Both the position numbers and the translations under genes were made by a program. This document shows positions 34,001-46,900 of a DNA stretch of 64,000 nt, one piece after another. The notes under the pieces were generated by a model. It saw nothing but the letters and a program-made list of their open reading frames with translations. It was not told where the DNA came from and ran no database searches. The DNA lies in assembly GCA_003996215.1 (NCBI GenBank), contig QJPP01001596.1, forward strand, positions 1 through 64,000, written 5' to 3'. Every line of letters begins with the position of its first letter. Positions within the stretch are counted from its first letter, which is position 1. Source of the DNA: Jaltomata sinuosa (taxonomy: Eukaryota; Streptophyta; Magnoliopsida; Solanales; Solanaceae).

Positions 34001-37000
34001 AGGCTGCCTTGTTTTATGCTGAGGCCTGCTATAGGTACGGTATGGAGCTCCATGAGAAAGAAGAAATTGCAGAGGAAATTGCAAGGTTGAAGAGTGGAAT
34101 TAGTGCGTTGTCTGAGGCCAAAAAAGCATCATCAAAGGGAGCAGCACAACAGCTCTTGGATGCAATTAATAAGCTAGAGGCTAATTTAAATCAAAACTTG
34201 GCGAGAGCTGTGAAGGAGAATGATAGAGTATACCTCATGAGAGTTCCACAAGCCAGTTCTCTGGCTCCTCTTCCAGCATTTGCGATGGTCAAGCCTATGC
34301 CAATGAATGATGTTCTGGACGCAAGCAAGGAGAAGATGTTTGCCAGTCTTGTTCCTGATAACAGTGCTAAAGCTCTGTCCAGGTACACCGAAATGGTTGA
34401 TGACGTCATTCGGGCTCAAGCTGAGAGATTGCAACAGGGAAGTGAGCTAGCTCGAGTTAAGCTAAGGGAAATGGACTTGCCTGATTCTATTCTTGCATTG
34501 GAGGGAAACTTAACTCTACCCATGACCTTAAAAGAAGATGTAGAGGCAGTTCAAATTTGTGGTGGTCCAGCTGGTTTAGAAGCTGAGCTACAGCAGCTCA
34601 ATGATCTGAAGAGGGTGAACCAGGAATTACTGGTCCAAACTGAGGAGCTTTTGCAAAAAGAAGCAGCAGAAGATGCTCAATTTAGAAGTCAATTTGGAAC
34701 ACGATGGACAAGGCCTCAATCTAGTACGCTAACAAAGAACCTACAGGACAGGTTAAACAGGTTTGCAGCTAACTTGAAGCAAGCTGCAGACAGTGATACC
34801 AGGATTGAACGATCAGTGAGGGATCATGCAGCACTCATGTCAATCCTTGACCGCCGTCCAGTATGTATTTATGGAGCATTTAGATTCTTTGTGAAAACTT
34901 ATTTTAGATAACTAGTCATGTAATGCGTATTTAGCTTTGTCAGGAATTTCACTCCTCAAGACCTGTAGAAAAAAATTCTGACGTTCTACACTGTTGGTTC
35001 TGTACATAGACATAGTATTAATGGGTATTCTTAGGATAGTTGTCACATCGTGAGCTGTCAAAGATAAGATCTCTTCGACAACTTGTGACATTGAGAGAGC
35101 TTGGCGATTTGTTTGATATGTATTTAGGGGTCGTTTGGTATGTGGGATAAGTATAATAATCCAGGGATAAAATTTGGTGCAAGGTATTAGCTAATCCCAA
35201 GACTATTTTATCCCACCATTTGTACTAAAATGGTGGGATTACTATCCCATATGGAAGGTGGGATAAAACAGTCCATGAGATATCCCTACTTATCCCATCC
35301 CGTGTACCAAACGACCCCTTAGTATATGCTGCCGTTCCCCGGATCCCGCCCATAGCGGGAGCTTAGTGCACCGGGATGCCCTTTTTTGTCGTTCTCTCAT
35401 TTTCAGAAATATATATAAGCTGTCATTCTTATTTTAACAGGTTAATTTATTCTTATTTTAACAGGTTAAAATTAACTGTATTTGGATTCTTAGATATTTG
35501 ATTAGACTACACAACTTTGAAGCTTTAGGATGATGTATGTATATGCCATGTTACAATTGGAGAAGAAGTTCATAGTTAAAGTCATTGCTTTCAATGTGAT
35601 ATTACTTTTCTCTATGATAGATTGAATCTGCTCTTCCAACCTTGGCAAGACCAATCATGTCGTTGGATGCCAATGAAGACGCCATTGCTGGAGCTCTGAA
35701 GCAGAGCTTGGTAAGATGAGTTAACGAGTTACATGTGTGTTACTTTTTTGCTGTATGCTTTATCATATGTTATGTTGCAACCACGTTTCTAGAGTAGCTA
35801 TAGAATATTCTCTCGAAAACAGCTCACTAGTGATGTTTACTAAAGAACGTTACTGGTTAATGTGACCTATTTCTTTAAAAGAAAGTATACAACACCTGCA
35901 TGCTTTGTTTTAAAGGCATAGCTATTTCCAGTTTGAAAATTGTCTAATTACTTATAAGACAGAATCAAGTACTTTTTTTTCTTCAGAGACACCATGTAAA
36001 AATTTATCTTGCAAGTTCCAAAATTAGTTGGATTTCTTTCCGACCGCCTAAGCCTTGGCGGGTAGCATTATCTGGTACTTGTGCTAGTGGGAGGTAGCAA
36101 GAACTTGGCGGAATAGTCGAGGTGCGCACAAGCTAGCCCAGATACACTGTTATAAAAATAGGTTGAATTTATTTGGTGGTCCACCTGGAAGGAAAGGAAG
36201 GCAAGACATTTGAGGGAAAAAAAGAACTGTTAGTATAGTGAAATACAAATGTATTTCTACACTTTCACTGTTATAAAAATAGGTTGAATTTATTTGGTGG
36301 TCCACCTGGAAGGAAAGGAAGGCAAGACATTTTGAGGGCAAAAAAGCACTATTAGTATTGTGAAATACAAATGTATTTCTACACTTCCTTTTTGGTGCAA
36401 TATGGCTTCTTTTTAATGATGTCGAAGCCATGCGAGAATTTTTGAGCACTTTACACAAGTTGCAATGATGCTAATTGTACATATTCTCAAGCACTCACTT
36501 TATGCCGGTAATCAATGTATTTATCCTTTACAATAAAAAAAGAAGATTTAATATTTGGACTGTGGAAGACAAAGTACGTGACTTCTGTTGGATCCATTTG
36601 GGGGATATTTTGTTTATTGGATGAACAATCAAAAAGTTGCAGTCATAATTATTGTTTCCGCAGATTTATTTATCAAAAAATAAAGAAATAACTGCCTCCA
36701 CGGACTATTTTAAGTTATTGTTGCTTATATCTGCAGAGACAATTAGAAGGTCTTGGTGCTCAGCGTGCAGGGCTTGAAGATATGCTGAAAGAGATGAAGA
36801 GGAAGGTATGATAACATAGCCGCTTGTACGTTATGCAATGTGACTTTTGACTTCTAATTTTAAAAATGTGGGCATATTCTTAAGTCCAGAACTTTTAGCT
36901 GATGTATATAGTCGACTAGTCGTTATGTAATGCTTTTGCTCATAGTGATTGTTTAACAAGTGTGATTTTTCAAATTCCTTGAAAGAAGCGGAAACAAAGG

Positions 37001-39903
37001 TCATTGCTAGTATGTAAGAGGTCTTAACATAAGCTTGCACCAATCTGACAAAATAATGTTTGCGTAAAGTATTATGGACTAGTAAATTAATCCTTGCATT
37101 TTCTTAATAACCAAAAAGAAAAGAAAAGAAAAGAAGGGAAAACATTGGATTTGGTTGTCCTGGCAGTGATTGCCTATTCATTGTCTATTAGTAAATTTGC
37201 TCTTGGTGCAGCTAATTCTTATGTGCATGGTCCTTCTGGGGGCATCATAGAGTATCATGACCCTACTTTGGTTATGTATTTTAGCTACTTGTTAAGTCTA
37301 TCAGATGTGATCTCACAGCTCCATTTCCTTTTGGAGGTTAGGAAGTCAAACAGATTCCTCCGTAGCACATTAAAATAGCATTAGCCTTAAAGAAGCAAAC
37401 ACGTAAGGTTAACACTACTTCCCAACCGGGTTTAGTGGTTGTTCTTCAATCGTCATCCCTCGGCAACAGGTCAAACTAAAATTAATTGGACTTTTTTCTT
37501 AAACATTTTCCTTCCCATAGGAAAGGTGCTTGTTTCTTGGTATTGTTCTGCTTCTTTGCTCACTTGATCCAGGATTTGGAGGATCCAGCTTTACCATTTA
37601 TATTGTGGGGTATTGCACAGGATGATATACTTCCTAAGCTGATGACATCCACTGGTTCCCACGAGGATCTTTTCAGAAAGGAGATTGCGAAATATGATCA
37701 TATTTGTGAAGAAATTTCCAAGAACCTTGAGGCACAAGAACAATTGTTGCTGCAGATTCAGGTCTGATATAAAGTTTAAATTTCTGCTGAAGCATCTGCC
37801 TTAAGCTTTAAATATCATGACTATTCTAATTTCTTGGGGGGACATTAATCTGGTGAATTTATGGTTCCACGTATGGCACATTATGCCACCTTTTGCATTT
37901 CTTCCAATATTTTATGTATCTGGATTGATATTTGGAGTAGTATCTCGGTACAATGAAGTTAAGATTTCCCTTTGCATTTTTGATATTTTCTGCTTCTGAT
38001 ATTGATAAGTGGAATAATATTTGGTTGAAACGAAGCGAGGGAAGGAGGACATTTTTGGTTCCATATTGTAATCCCTTTTGCCTGTTGTATGGAGTTTTAC
38101 TAATGAAATTATCTACCTTATTAAAGAAAAATTACGAAGCTATTAAGGAGATTGTTCGAAAGGGGAAGGGTCAAGGAGATAAAAGATGATCTACTACTTG
38201 ATTGCAATGACGTTTGTAAAGGGGTTTGTAGTGCACTGCTTTGTTCTTTTCTGTTCCTTGGGAGTGATAAAAAATGCTTAACATTTGAGAATCTTTATGT
38301 AAAATAAAGCCTATTGATGGCTGAACGACATAAAAATCTCACTTTCTGAAAAGACCAACTTACTATGACTTTATTATTTCAGTTTATATCTTTGAATGCT
38401 CTCTCAACAATATTTTTCATTTGCAGGCTCAAAATGAGAACTTCGCTTCTATTTTCAATCTTGAGGATTATAAAGGTATATGCACCATCTTTCAGGGATA
38501 CTGTCTGAAGCATGTTGAAGCTTTGATTTAACGGTGCCTTGTGGCATTGTAAACAAGTTCTGTATGTTTACATGTTATGCTATGCTTTAGAAGTAGGTTA
38601 CAGTCGCTTGTTTTTGCAAGTCTGGTTTTCCCAGGAACATGGTGAACTCCTGTCTCACCCATATTAAGATATGTTTCCATATTTTATGATCACATTTGCA
38701 GGACAGGATGCACAAGGCTCAGGGTTGGTGCACTAGGGTCTCTGTTTCTTTCATTTATGAGTGAAGCTTTACCACATTGAAAGACCAATTTAGTATTCTT
38801 ATATAACAACATCGAAAGATACTAACAAGCGAGACTTCATCACTGCTGGCTAACAAAATGTCATTAGTAGAAAGACCAATTTAGAATTCTTATTTAGCAA
38901 GATGAGAAGTGCAGAAATGTAATGACCCAAAAGTGATGTCGCGTGGATGAGTGGAATTAAGACACCATAAGGAGGAATTTCAACCCAAATATAATTGTAG
39001 ATATCTGATTCGTTTACTCTGAAATGTTATTGTTGCTATTAATTTTGTCCAATGTTGATTTCTAATTCCAGTAGTATTAGTTATTTTTATTGGCTCAATG
39101 TGTACTTCTCAATGTTACAGCATCCCGTGAACGAACCTATAAGCAAATCGAAGCTGCCATTTCAAAATATCAAGAAGTAAAGGAGAATATCAACGAGGGG
39201 TTGAAGTTCTATGTTACACTTCAGGTATGGAATTTTTCATCTGTTTGAGAAGAGAGAAGGGGGTGGGGGGTCCTTCACGTTCCCCTGCCCTTCGACTGAG
39301 AATGAGGAACTGACATTCTTCTTTTCATGGCTTAAACAGGACGCGATCACAAATGTAAAGCAACAGGGCAGTGATTTTGTGATGACAAGAAACATGCAGT
39401 GCCGGGAAATGATGGATGAGGTGCAGAGACAAATTTCAGGTCTCAGTTTCCAGGAGAATAAAGGTTCAAATGGCTATAATTATCCTTCTGCTGCTCAGTC
39501 CCATCAGGTTCCAAGATCCAATCCCCAACCGCCAGCAGACCCTGCGAATATTCCCAATGCTGTTCGACCCCTGCCTCCTACTTACCAACCCCCTCATCAG
39601 CCCGCAATGCCTGGTTATGCTCAAAATCCACCACCTTATGGTCCTCCTCAGCCGCAGCCTACACCGCCTTACAACTTGCAAGCTTCAGGTCCACCATATC
39701 CACCACCTCAACATCAACAACAGCCTCCACCGAGCCACGAGTATGGCCAACCTGCATATCCAGGGTGGCGGGGTCCCTACTATAATGCACCTCCTCAGCA
39801 ACCTGCACCTCTGCAGCAACAAGGTTCTATGCCTCGACCTCCTTATACCGTCCCTTCTCCATATCATCCTCCTCCCCATCAGAGTGGCTATTACCGGCAA
39901 TGA
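31063..39903 (+). CDS. ALIX: ALIX homolog, BRO1-domain ESCRT-associated protein (882 aa, 9 exons)
   Basis: Adaptor that links ubiquitinated cargo and ESCRT-III at endosomes for multivesicular-body sorting; in Arabidopsis ALIX also affects phosphate-transporter and ABA-receptor traffic (family knowledge). Exons: 31063-31432, 33331-33638, 33907-34860, 35621-35710, 36737-36805, 37621-37761, 38427-38475, 39121-39224, 39340-39903; 2649 bases, phases consistent. The BRO1 domain occupies about residues 15-400 (VSLDLYRPLRNYV, EKAAVLFNLGAVHSQMG, ACYRYGMELH). The coiled-coil V domain follows (about 400-735). The last ~130 residues are Pro/Gln/Tyr-rich (PPPYGPPQPQPTPPY), the ligand-binding tail. Length is close to the ~850 residues of plant homologs. 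Intron 1 (1.9 kb) has expanded by local duplication and MITE insertion. The gene converges on the TTC5-like gene about 1 kb downstream. Confidence 0.95.
31680..31860 (+). mobile_element. TS-type SINE in ALIX intron 1
   Basis: GGTTCAAATTCTAGCAGAG (B-box-like), GCCTTGGTGGACACAGAG, GAGGTGCGCAAAAGCTGATC, CGGACACCACGATTATC and an A-rich tail match the order of the SINE at 36035-36155. Confidence 0.7.
31870..33130. repeat. Three copies of a 170-450 bp repeat in ALIX intron 1
   Basis: Anchors TTTTCCTTTCCAAATGC, TCCGAATTTGCTCCAG-like text and CGCCTGATGCAG recur at about 31910-32035, 32180-32575 (split by a MITE) and 32805-32915. Copies 2 and 3 extend about 200 bp further through GCAATGCATCATTTGGAGG and ATCTATCAGTGTCATTG. 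They are non-coding local duplications. Confidence 0.8.
32205..32495. mobile_element. Tourist-like MITE (291 bp) with TAA duplication
   Basis: Inverted ends GGGGGCATTTGGCC and GCCGAACACCCCC lie between TAA copies at 32202-32204 and 32496-32498, which fits PIF/Harbinger-derived Tourist elements. The sister repeats in the same intron lack the insert. Confidence 0.8.
35127..35318. mobile_element. Tourist-like MITE (192 bp) with TTA duplication
   Basis: Ends GGGGTCGTTTGGTA and TACCAAACGACCCC are perfect inverted repeats, flanked by TTA on both sides. The interior continues to fold (GGGATAAG/CTTATCCC). It lies in ALIX intron 3. Confidence 0.88.
36035..36155 (+). mobile_element. TS-type SINE in ALIX intron 4
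   Basis: CGCCTAAGCCTTGGCGGGTAG, GGTACTTGTGCTAGTGGG, GTCGAGGTGCGCACAAGC and ACACTGTTATAAAAATA form the 3' half of a tRNA-derived Solanaceae SINE. Confidence 0.7.
36145..36388. repeat. Tandem duplication, 2 units of 121 bp
   Basis: The unit starts CACTGTTATAAAAATAGG at 36145 and again at 36266 and ends in ATTTCTACACTT(T/C)C. The copies are nearly identical. The unit begins inside the 3' end of the upstream SINE, so the duplication post-dates that insertion. Confidence 0.9.
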
Positions 39904-40940
39904 TAGTTTTCCTATTCGTCTTCGTCTGCAATCTTCGACATTTTCTTCTGCAGTGTAATTTGACTCGTTCTCAACAGGAGTTTCAATCCACTAGTCTTCT
40001 ACGTTGATACTAGCTCTCCATCGAATCACATTATGAATTGTATTACCTGTATGTATAGAATAGGTTTCTTTGTATGATTTTTTATTCCGTGCGACTACTT
40101 AAAATGCATTTTGGATTACTAATTTAAAGTTCTGCTACTTAGTAAACAGATTTTCACATGTATGGATCTTCAACAGTCCTTTCTGATTTTAATTTGTTTG
40201 GTAATTCCAATGTATATGACATTCATGTTGATAGTAACCCGATGGTCAAAAGTCGCTGTGTAGCCATGGATTCTTCTTTTCTAAGACTTCGAGAAATTTC
40301 TATCAGAATCTCGAGAGTAGAAGAGAAGTGTCTGTTCTGAAGCATTTGCCTCCTCTCGACGTTGAGGCTGTTGCAAATATGATGCAACAGATCCGTTGAT
40401 ACTTTGGGTCTCATATCACCTTCTGTCCTGATGAATAGAAGCCAAGTCGAGCAAGAAGAAAACAGTTCTTCTCATGCTAGAATTGCTAGTGACAATTTAT
40501 CACTATGTTAACTCGGTGTATCAAGATGTCAATATGAGATCTTATTTTTCTACTCGATGCCTGCCAACGAATAAAGGTTCGCGATATAGATGTGCAGTTA
40601 TTAACTAGTAGTACAACCCAAAAAAAAAATATCGACAGGTTGTTGTTGAAGGACAGATTAAAAAAACGAGAAGAAGAAAGAGAAGTAACGTCTTCCACAT
40701 GATAGAGCCATTAGACAAGCATCCAAGAGAGTATGGAGGTGTTCTTGAAATGACAAACAGAGACGTGATGGACCAAAAAAACAGTACATTTGCTTGGGGG
40801 GTACTAAAACAAGCACTCAAAAATTCTGATCAGCTGTTTTTTTGCACATATCAGTATTTACAAGAAAAATCAATTCACAGTGAAGAAATTGCCATTTTTT
40901 CTTGGTAGCTTACATTTACAAGAGAAGATTTATAGATTCA
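39904..40940. other. Convergent 3' regions of ALIX and the TTC5-like gene
   Basis: About 1 kb between two stop codons facing each other. AATAAA-like poly(A) contexts are present on both strands. I see no exon or RNA gene. Confidence 0.5.
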
Positions 40941-43900
40941 TCATGCCTTGAGTTGGGCATAGATTGACGTACGAACTGCATGATGAGGAGACAAACATTT
41001 TCCATTTACAAGAACTTGTTCCACAAAATCCACTCTCACTGATTTGAACTGGTAGTGCTGTAGGTCAAAATTAACAAGTAACTTCATGAGAATGAGATTT
41101 GAACATGTAAAAGACAAAATGGTTAGCACAGACTTCATAAAGAAAATTCCAGCCTTAACCATCTGCAATACCACTAGCATGCCAAAAATGGCAATCTTCA
41201 TTCCACGATGCACGAAAAACTAAGTCCATTTTTGTTACGAGTCCAAGAATTGCTTTTATTAACAGTTCATACACCCTCTATTAAAATGCAAGTTGCTTTG
41301 CTTCCATTCAAGATGTAAGTCAGACAGAATGACAGTCAAATGGGTTCTCTCACTCCTAATTGTTGGAAATGTTAGCAATATTATCCCCTAGCTGGAGAAG
41401 GATCGTTATACTGGGAGCTAAAACAACGAGATCGAATTGAGTAATCCTTGCTTTTGTTTTATCTTTGTTTCTAGTTCCAGTAATTGGTGATTGGAATAAA
41501 GGTAATCCACAGCTAGTTGGAAAATTGTGCTTTAACCGTTTCATATGCTAAAAAGCCAGCCACAGCAGCAGAGGGTGTGAACAGGGAGGAACATGTAGGG
41601 TAGTCGGGTGAGGTATGGTGGACTGGGTTGGCAAGGAAATGTTAATAACATGGACCTCAGATGGAAGAGGAAACAGAAAGCAGCAGTTTGCTGGCGAGTT
41701 GAAGGGTAAATGAGATTTTGTATTTAACATGAACGCTAAACAAGAGAATACAACCTGCTAAGAAAAAACTGATATCACATTTTATCATCAGTGTTGACAT
41801 GGGCTATTTTATCTGGGTCGCGGTCAAATCCTACATATGAGTTCTCTGCTTATTCTGTAGTTAAAGTGAAGTTCACGATAAATACAATGATGTTCCTTGT
41901 GACTAACTAGCATTATCTTTATGCTGGTGATCTTATAAATAAAATGTTACTACTTTACCGATAAAAAAATAAATATAATAAATAAATACAATGATTTTCA
42001 CAAGCTAGTAACAAGAATTTTTGAGATATCCAAAGTAGACGGCCAAGTTGCAACTAGTGAAGAATAACATAAATAACATAATAATAAGGTTACCTTTCCT
42101 TTCCAAGAAAAATCAACAAAACGGTAGAAAGGCTCCAATAAGGTGACTTGATCTCCTTGTTTAATCTGTCAATAGGAGTAAATTGCACTTGAATGAAGTG
42201 ATAACTTATGGAAGCTTGGCAAAAAGAATCAATTCAAAAGTGGCTAGTTACTTCGTCAAGTCTAGGTAAAACAGCATAGTCATGGTTACGTTCTACATTC
42301 ACCAACTCTCACTCTCAAAAATTAATATAGATTAGATAAAGTTCAATTCTGATTAGTTTCATCTGTTTGTTCTTTGTCAATGCAGGATAGAGGAGGTGAT
42401 ATGTTGACAATTTTGAAGTAAGAAACACTTCTAAAGAACTAATGAATGTATTCACTGTATCAAATCTATGGTCAGATTGAAATGTGGGGAAAAACCAGAT
42501 TTTGAATGATCCATTCACTTTTTTACATGAACGCAAAGAACATGTCTTATTAGGAAAGAAATATTTCTTCTTGAAGATGTGTGATGCAGAAAATGAAAAG
42601 CTTAAATGGCGGTACTCTAATATTAATGATACTACTACAGGAGGCAGTCAATGACATAGACTGCTCGGGCTCATGGTTAATCCAATGATATCACATTATT
42701 ATCTTCTATTGAGGCTAAGGTATTTTTGAGTACGGTACCTGCCCTTCATATAATTCTTCTTTCAAAGTAGGAAAAGCGAAAAATCGGAAAAATCATACTA
42801 ATTAGTTATCAAGCATATTGCTACTGCTGCTGTTAAGCACAAACAAGGACATGAAAACAAAAAAGTGTTGGTTGCTTAATCTCTCTCTTTCTTCAGTTTC
42901 GTAACAAGATCCCCTTTTCTCATGAATTGAGTAACACAAACAAGGAATTGTCCTAAGAGACATTAAACAGCTCTAGAAGGACGACTTACAGCATCATTGC
43001 GAATACCATACACCGTAATTACATAACATGTGTGATTGGAATCAGATAGCACATAGCACCTGCAGAATATAAGATAACAAGTTTGAAAACCAGCGTATAA
43101 TGCCATTTCATTTACAAAGGGAATGAGTAATGAGCAAAGTGATAAAATGATGAAGTGCTCTCGGTTCGTAGAAATCAAGGTAACTTACAATGGAGCTAAA
43201 CTCTCGTTCTTAGCAAAGAACAAAACTTTCCCTGTGATTGCAATTCCTTTATTAAGACCTTCAGATAGGAGATCCATGGTTGCTCTTTTGTATGAATGAC
43301 TCACTGCAGAAAGTTCCTTGGTTAAACCTTCATCAATAATGAGGTTTGATGATATATCAAACTCTTTCGTTAACTAAGTAGATGAATATAAATCCCTTAC
43401 AATCAACTGTAGCAAGCGATGATGATAGGGAAGAAAGCCGCTTAGCCTTAATCTCACCCTGAGAGATATGACCAAATCATTCAACATTCGTCAAGCGTCA
43501 TGCACAACAGATGTTCTATGCACCCAACAGAAGTGATTGACACAAACAAATTCAGAATTGTACACTTCTTTTTTTCCTTTTGTAGGAGTAATATCCTAAC
43601 TCTTCTACAGTGCTCGAAAACATGGAAGAGATGAAGAAGAAACAACTAATTTTGGAAGAATACCAGCCAGTACAACCAGAACCAGTACATGTATTCGGAG
43701 ACTAACTCAACCCATTAAGTGGATAAACTGGATTGATCAGCAGGTCAAATGTAAGAAAAGGTCAATTCCTGATTGATTTGTGAAAGCTTTAATTCAGCAC
43801 TCGTTTTGAGCTTTTTGAGCTAGAATGATTAGGTGAAAGCATTCAAATAGGAGAATATTTTCATTGAATTTGGTCCAATCTTATTGAGGTTTCTAACTCG

Positions 43901-46900
43901 ACCTCTGTAGCATCAATGAGACCAACGTTGACACTAGATTAAAATATCCCCTGCAAACTTCCCTTTCAAAACAACTCTTGCTTCTGCATAACCTCATATA
44001 TCTATAAAGTATAAACAGTATCAACTAGTTCCTCAGTTCCCCCCAAGCATTTAACGGATCCACAATAATGTTTGAACGGAAAAGCAATCTCTTGGAACTT
44101 TATTGTCATACAAAATTAACATGACAAATTTGTCTCCCCTCAATACCATTAACCATAAAATGTTTATTAAACACCGAGTGATAGTCAGAAGCATCTAAAA
44201 GACTGCCATATCAAACATTTTATTGCATCAGAACAAGGGACATTTTTTTTTATAATACGCAAGTCAAGCGTCATAAGCTGCAAAAATATCACCCATGAGT
44301 TCCATGTCGGGGACAAGACTATGTTTAAATGCATTGAAATTTTATCAAATTCCTTTTTTTTTTGTTCAGGAAAGGGTTCTATTTGGATGATTCACAACTC
44401 ACACACTTCACAAGTCAGACAACAAAAATCAGATGAACAAAAATCACAATTTCCTAAATGCTTGCCAAAATAAAACGAGGGATCACAGCAAATACTTTAT
44501 GCAATCTAGCCATGACAAAAATAATCTCACCCGAAGCAAATAGTCTACTAATTTCTCAAGAAGCAGAACCATCATTCGTGCATCCTCCATAGCATTAAGA
44601 CCAGGATCCATTAATGCAGCAGCTTCAAATCCAGTAAGGGCCCTCTCATAATTCTCCAGATATTTGTTCACCTTTAAGAATCAAATCATATTCAAACCAA
44701 GCATTTATTGTAAACGATTTGGAGAGGGAAGTGAAGACAACATTTTAGACATCATTATGCATGCAGACACTAGATTTTAAAAAAGAAGAAAAGTAAGCTT
44801 CTTTAAATAGGCTCCTAATCTTGTATGACTATGCATATAATGCTCAAGCCACCAAAAAGTAAGATCATAATAAGCAGGGGAAAAACTTTGTATAGATTAG
44901 TAGATCTGAATAAATCCGTTTCTAAGCATAATGAGAAGAGGAAAAAAAAGATGAAGAGAGAGTTAATATCTGCATATATTGAAAAGAAATCAATTACGCA
45001 CCCCATTCATGAAGAGTCGCCAATTTAGTGAGCAAAATGAAGTGGACTAGTTAATGATTGACAAAACGTTCTTAATTCAAACATAAGCATTTGAAGTTGC
45101 AGATATATGCTTTTTGATGGTTATCTTGAAACTACATCAACTACGCACCCCATTGATATCTGCATATATTAAAATATCATTTGAAGGGGTTCTTTGAAGA
45201 AACATTCTTTCAAAATCCTGAAATGATTCCTACAGTGAAAAAGGTGATAGGATTCAAGAAGGTCAGGTACACTTCACCCAAATCGACATCCATCGTACAT
45301 CTTTTTTTCTGGATCAGTTCAATTAGCATTCTACTTGTATCTCAAATGCAAAATAGAACCATGGTCATAGAGAGGCATTAATGGACGAAGGGGGTACTAC
45401 TGATGGACAGAAGGCAACAACATACCCGGATTAAGTGGGGTCTGGGGAGGGTTACCCCTACCTTGGGAGGTAGAGAGGCTGATGGACAGAAGGCAAAACT
45501 TAAAAAACTAGCTTTCCAACTTGTAAAATCTCATTAACGGACACTTCCCATCTAATTTTATTTTTCTTTATTTTTTCCTTTATACATATAGTTGACCCCA
45601 ACTTGCTTGGGACTGATGCGTAGTTGTTGTTGGTTAACCAGTTAGAGTAACGATATAATAAAAATATAATCATAAAACTGAGGCAATCAGTGGCAACCAC
45701 AACCAAACTTCTGACGGATAACAACTGAGTCAAGAAAGGCCATTTTTGCTACAATGTTTCTGGGATGTTATCAAAGAATCTCATACTAAGTTATTATACG
45801 ATAGAATAAATCAGAATTGAGAAGTTATAAGGCTTACAGTGGCACAATTGTAGTACAGATCAGGATTTGACTTCATTTTTTCATCTCTCTCCTGAAAAGG
45901 GTCCCAGAATTAGAAGAGCCTAAGAGGTTCCAAGTTTCTAAAGAAAACATAGAGCATAACAGGCTTAGAAGGCTCAACATACAGCCGATAAATCTGAAGT
46001 TCATGAGCAAGATCATAACAGGGTAGGTGCAGACTCCAAGAGACATGTGTTTAAGATAAGCTTTATAGAAGTCCAATCGGCAAATGCATACTTACAGCAT
46101 TCTGGTACGCTTTTAATGACTGTAGAAGCTTACTGTGGTCCCATGCTCCAGTCACAAAAAAAGAAGTGAGAAATCCATTTCCTAGGTTATCTGTCAAAAA
46201 AGATGAAAGCCATACTAGTCAAAAAAAAAAGGCAGATGAAAGCCCATTGAAGAAACTTGAAATTGGATGCATTTTAAATGCGGATCATGGTTCATCTATC
46301 TGGAGAAATCCATATGAAATCAGTTAGAGTATGAGTCTAGCAGAACTTTAGCAGCGCATGGTACTGAAGTAACCTAAGGTGAAAAGTGAAGTGAAGCATG
46401 CACTCTAAATGTATAAGTACTAAATCTATTTAGTTGCCATGCCTTAATCAATGAGTGTACATAGAAACTATATCTTACTTCTTAACTATAACATGTTTTA
46501 GAGCAAGGCAAACACGGACTTAATATCATTGACAAGCACTAGGTCAAAGGTGAATAAAGAAGCAGATAGTGGTTAAACAAAGAATGTTTGCAACAACATA
46601 TCTAAGGGATGTTAGAGCTCAGTAATTAAGGAAGTGTCTCCTTTAAACTAGATTCCTTACACCAAGAATATCCATCCTTGACATCCAAAGTGATTGCTTC
46701 CCTGGCATGTTTGATGCTTTCATCAACAATTTCTTCTGGATTTTCAGCATCTGCAAAGTAAACATAGATGAACAAAGTATGATCAGCCTTCTTAGGAAAA
46801 GAAATGTCCGCGAAGATGCTTTACTTGTGATGCCCGTTAAGGAACAAAAGAAACTCATAGCATACAACAATATTCACCTTGAGCCAGTTTTCTTTCAAGC

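Noticed and set aside
39416..39958. 180 aa plus-strand frame overlapping the last ALIX exon
   Set aside because: Different frame of the Pro/Gln-rich ALIX tail; the ALIX frame joins in phase with eight upstream exons.
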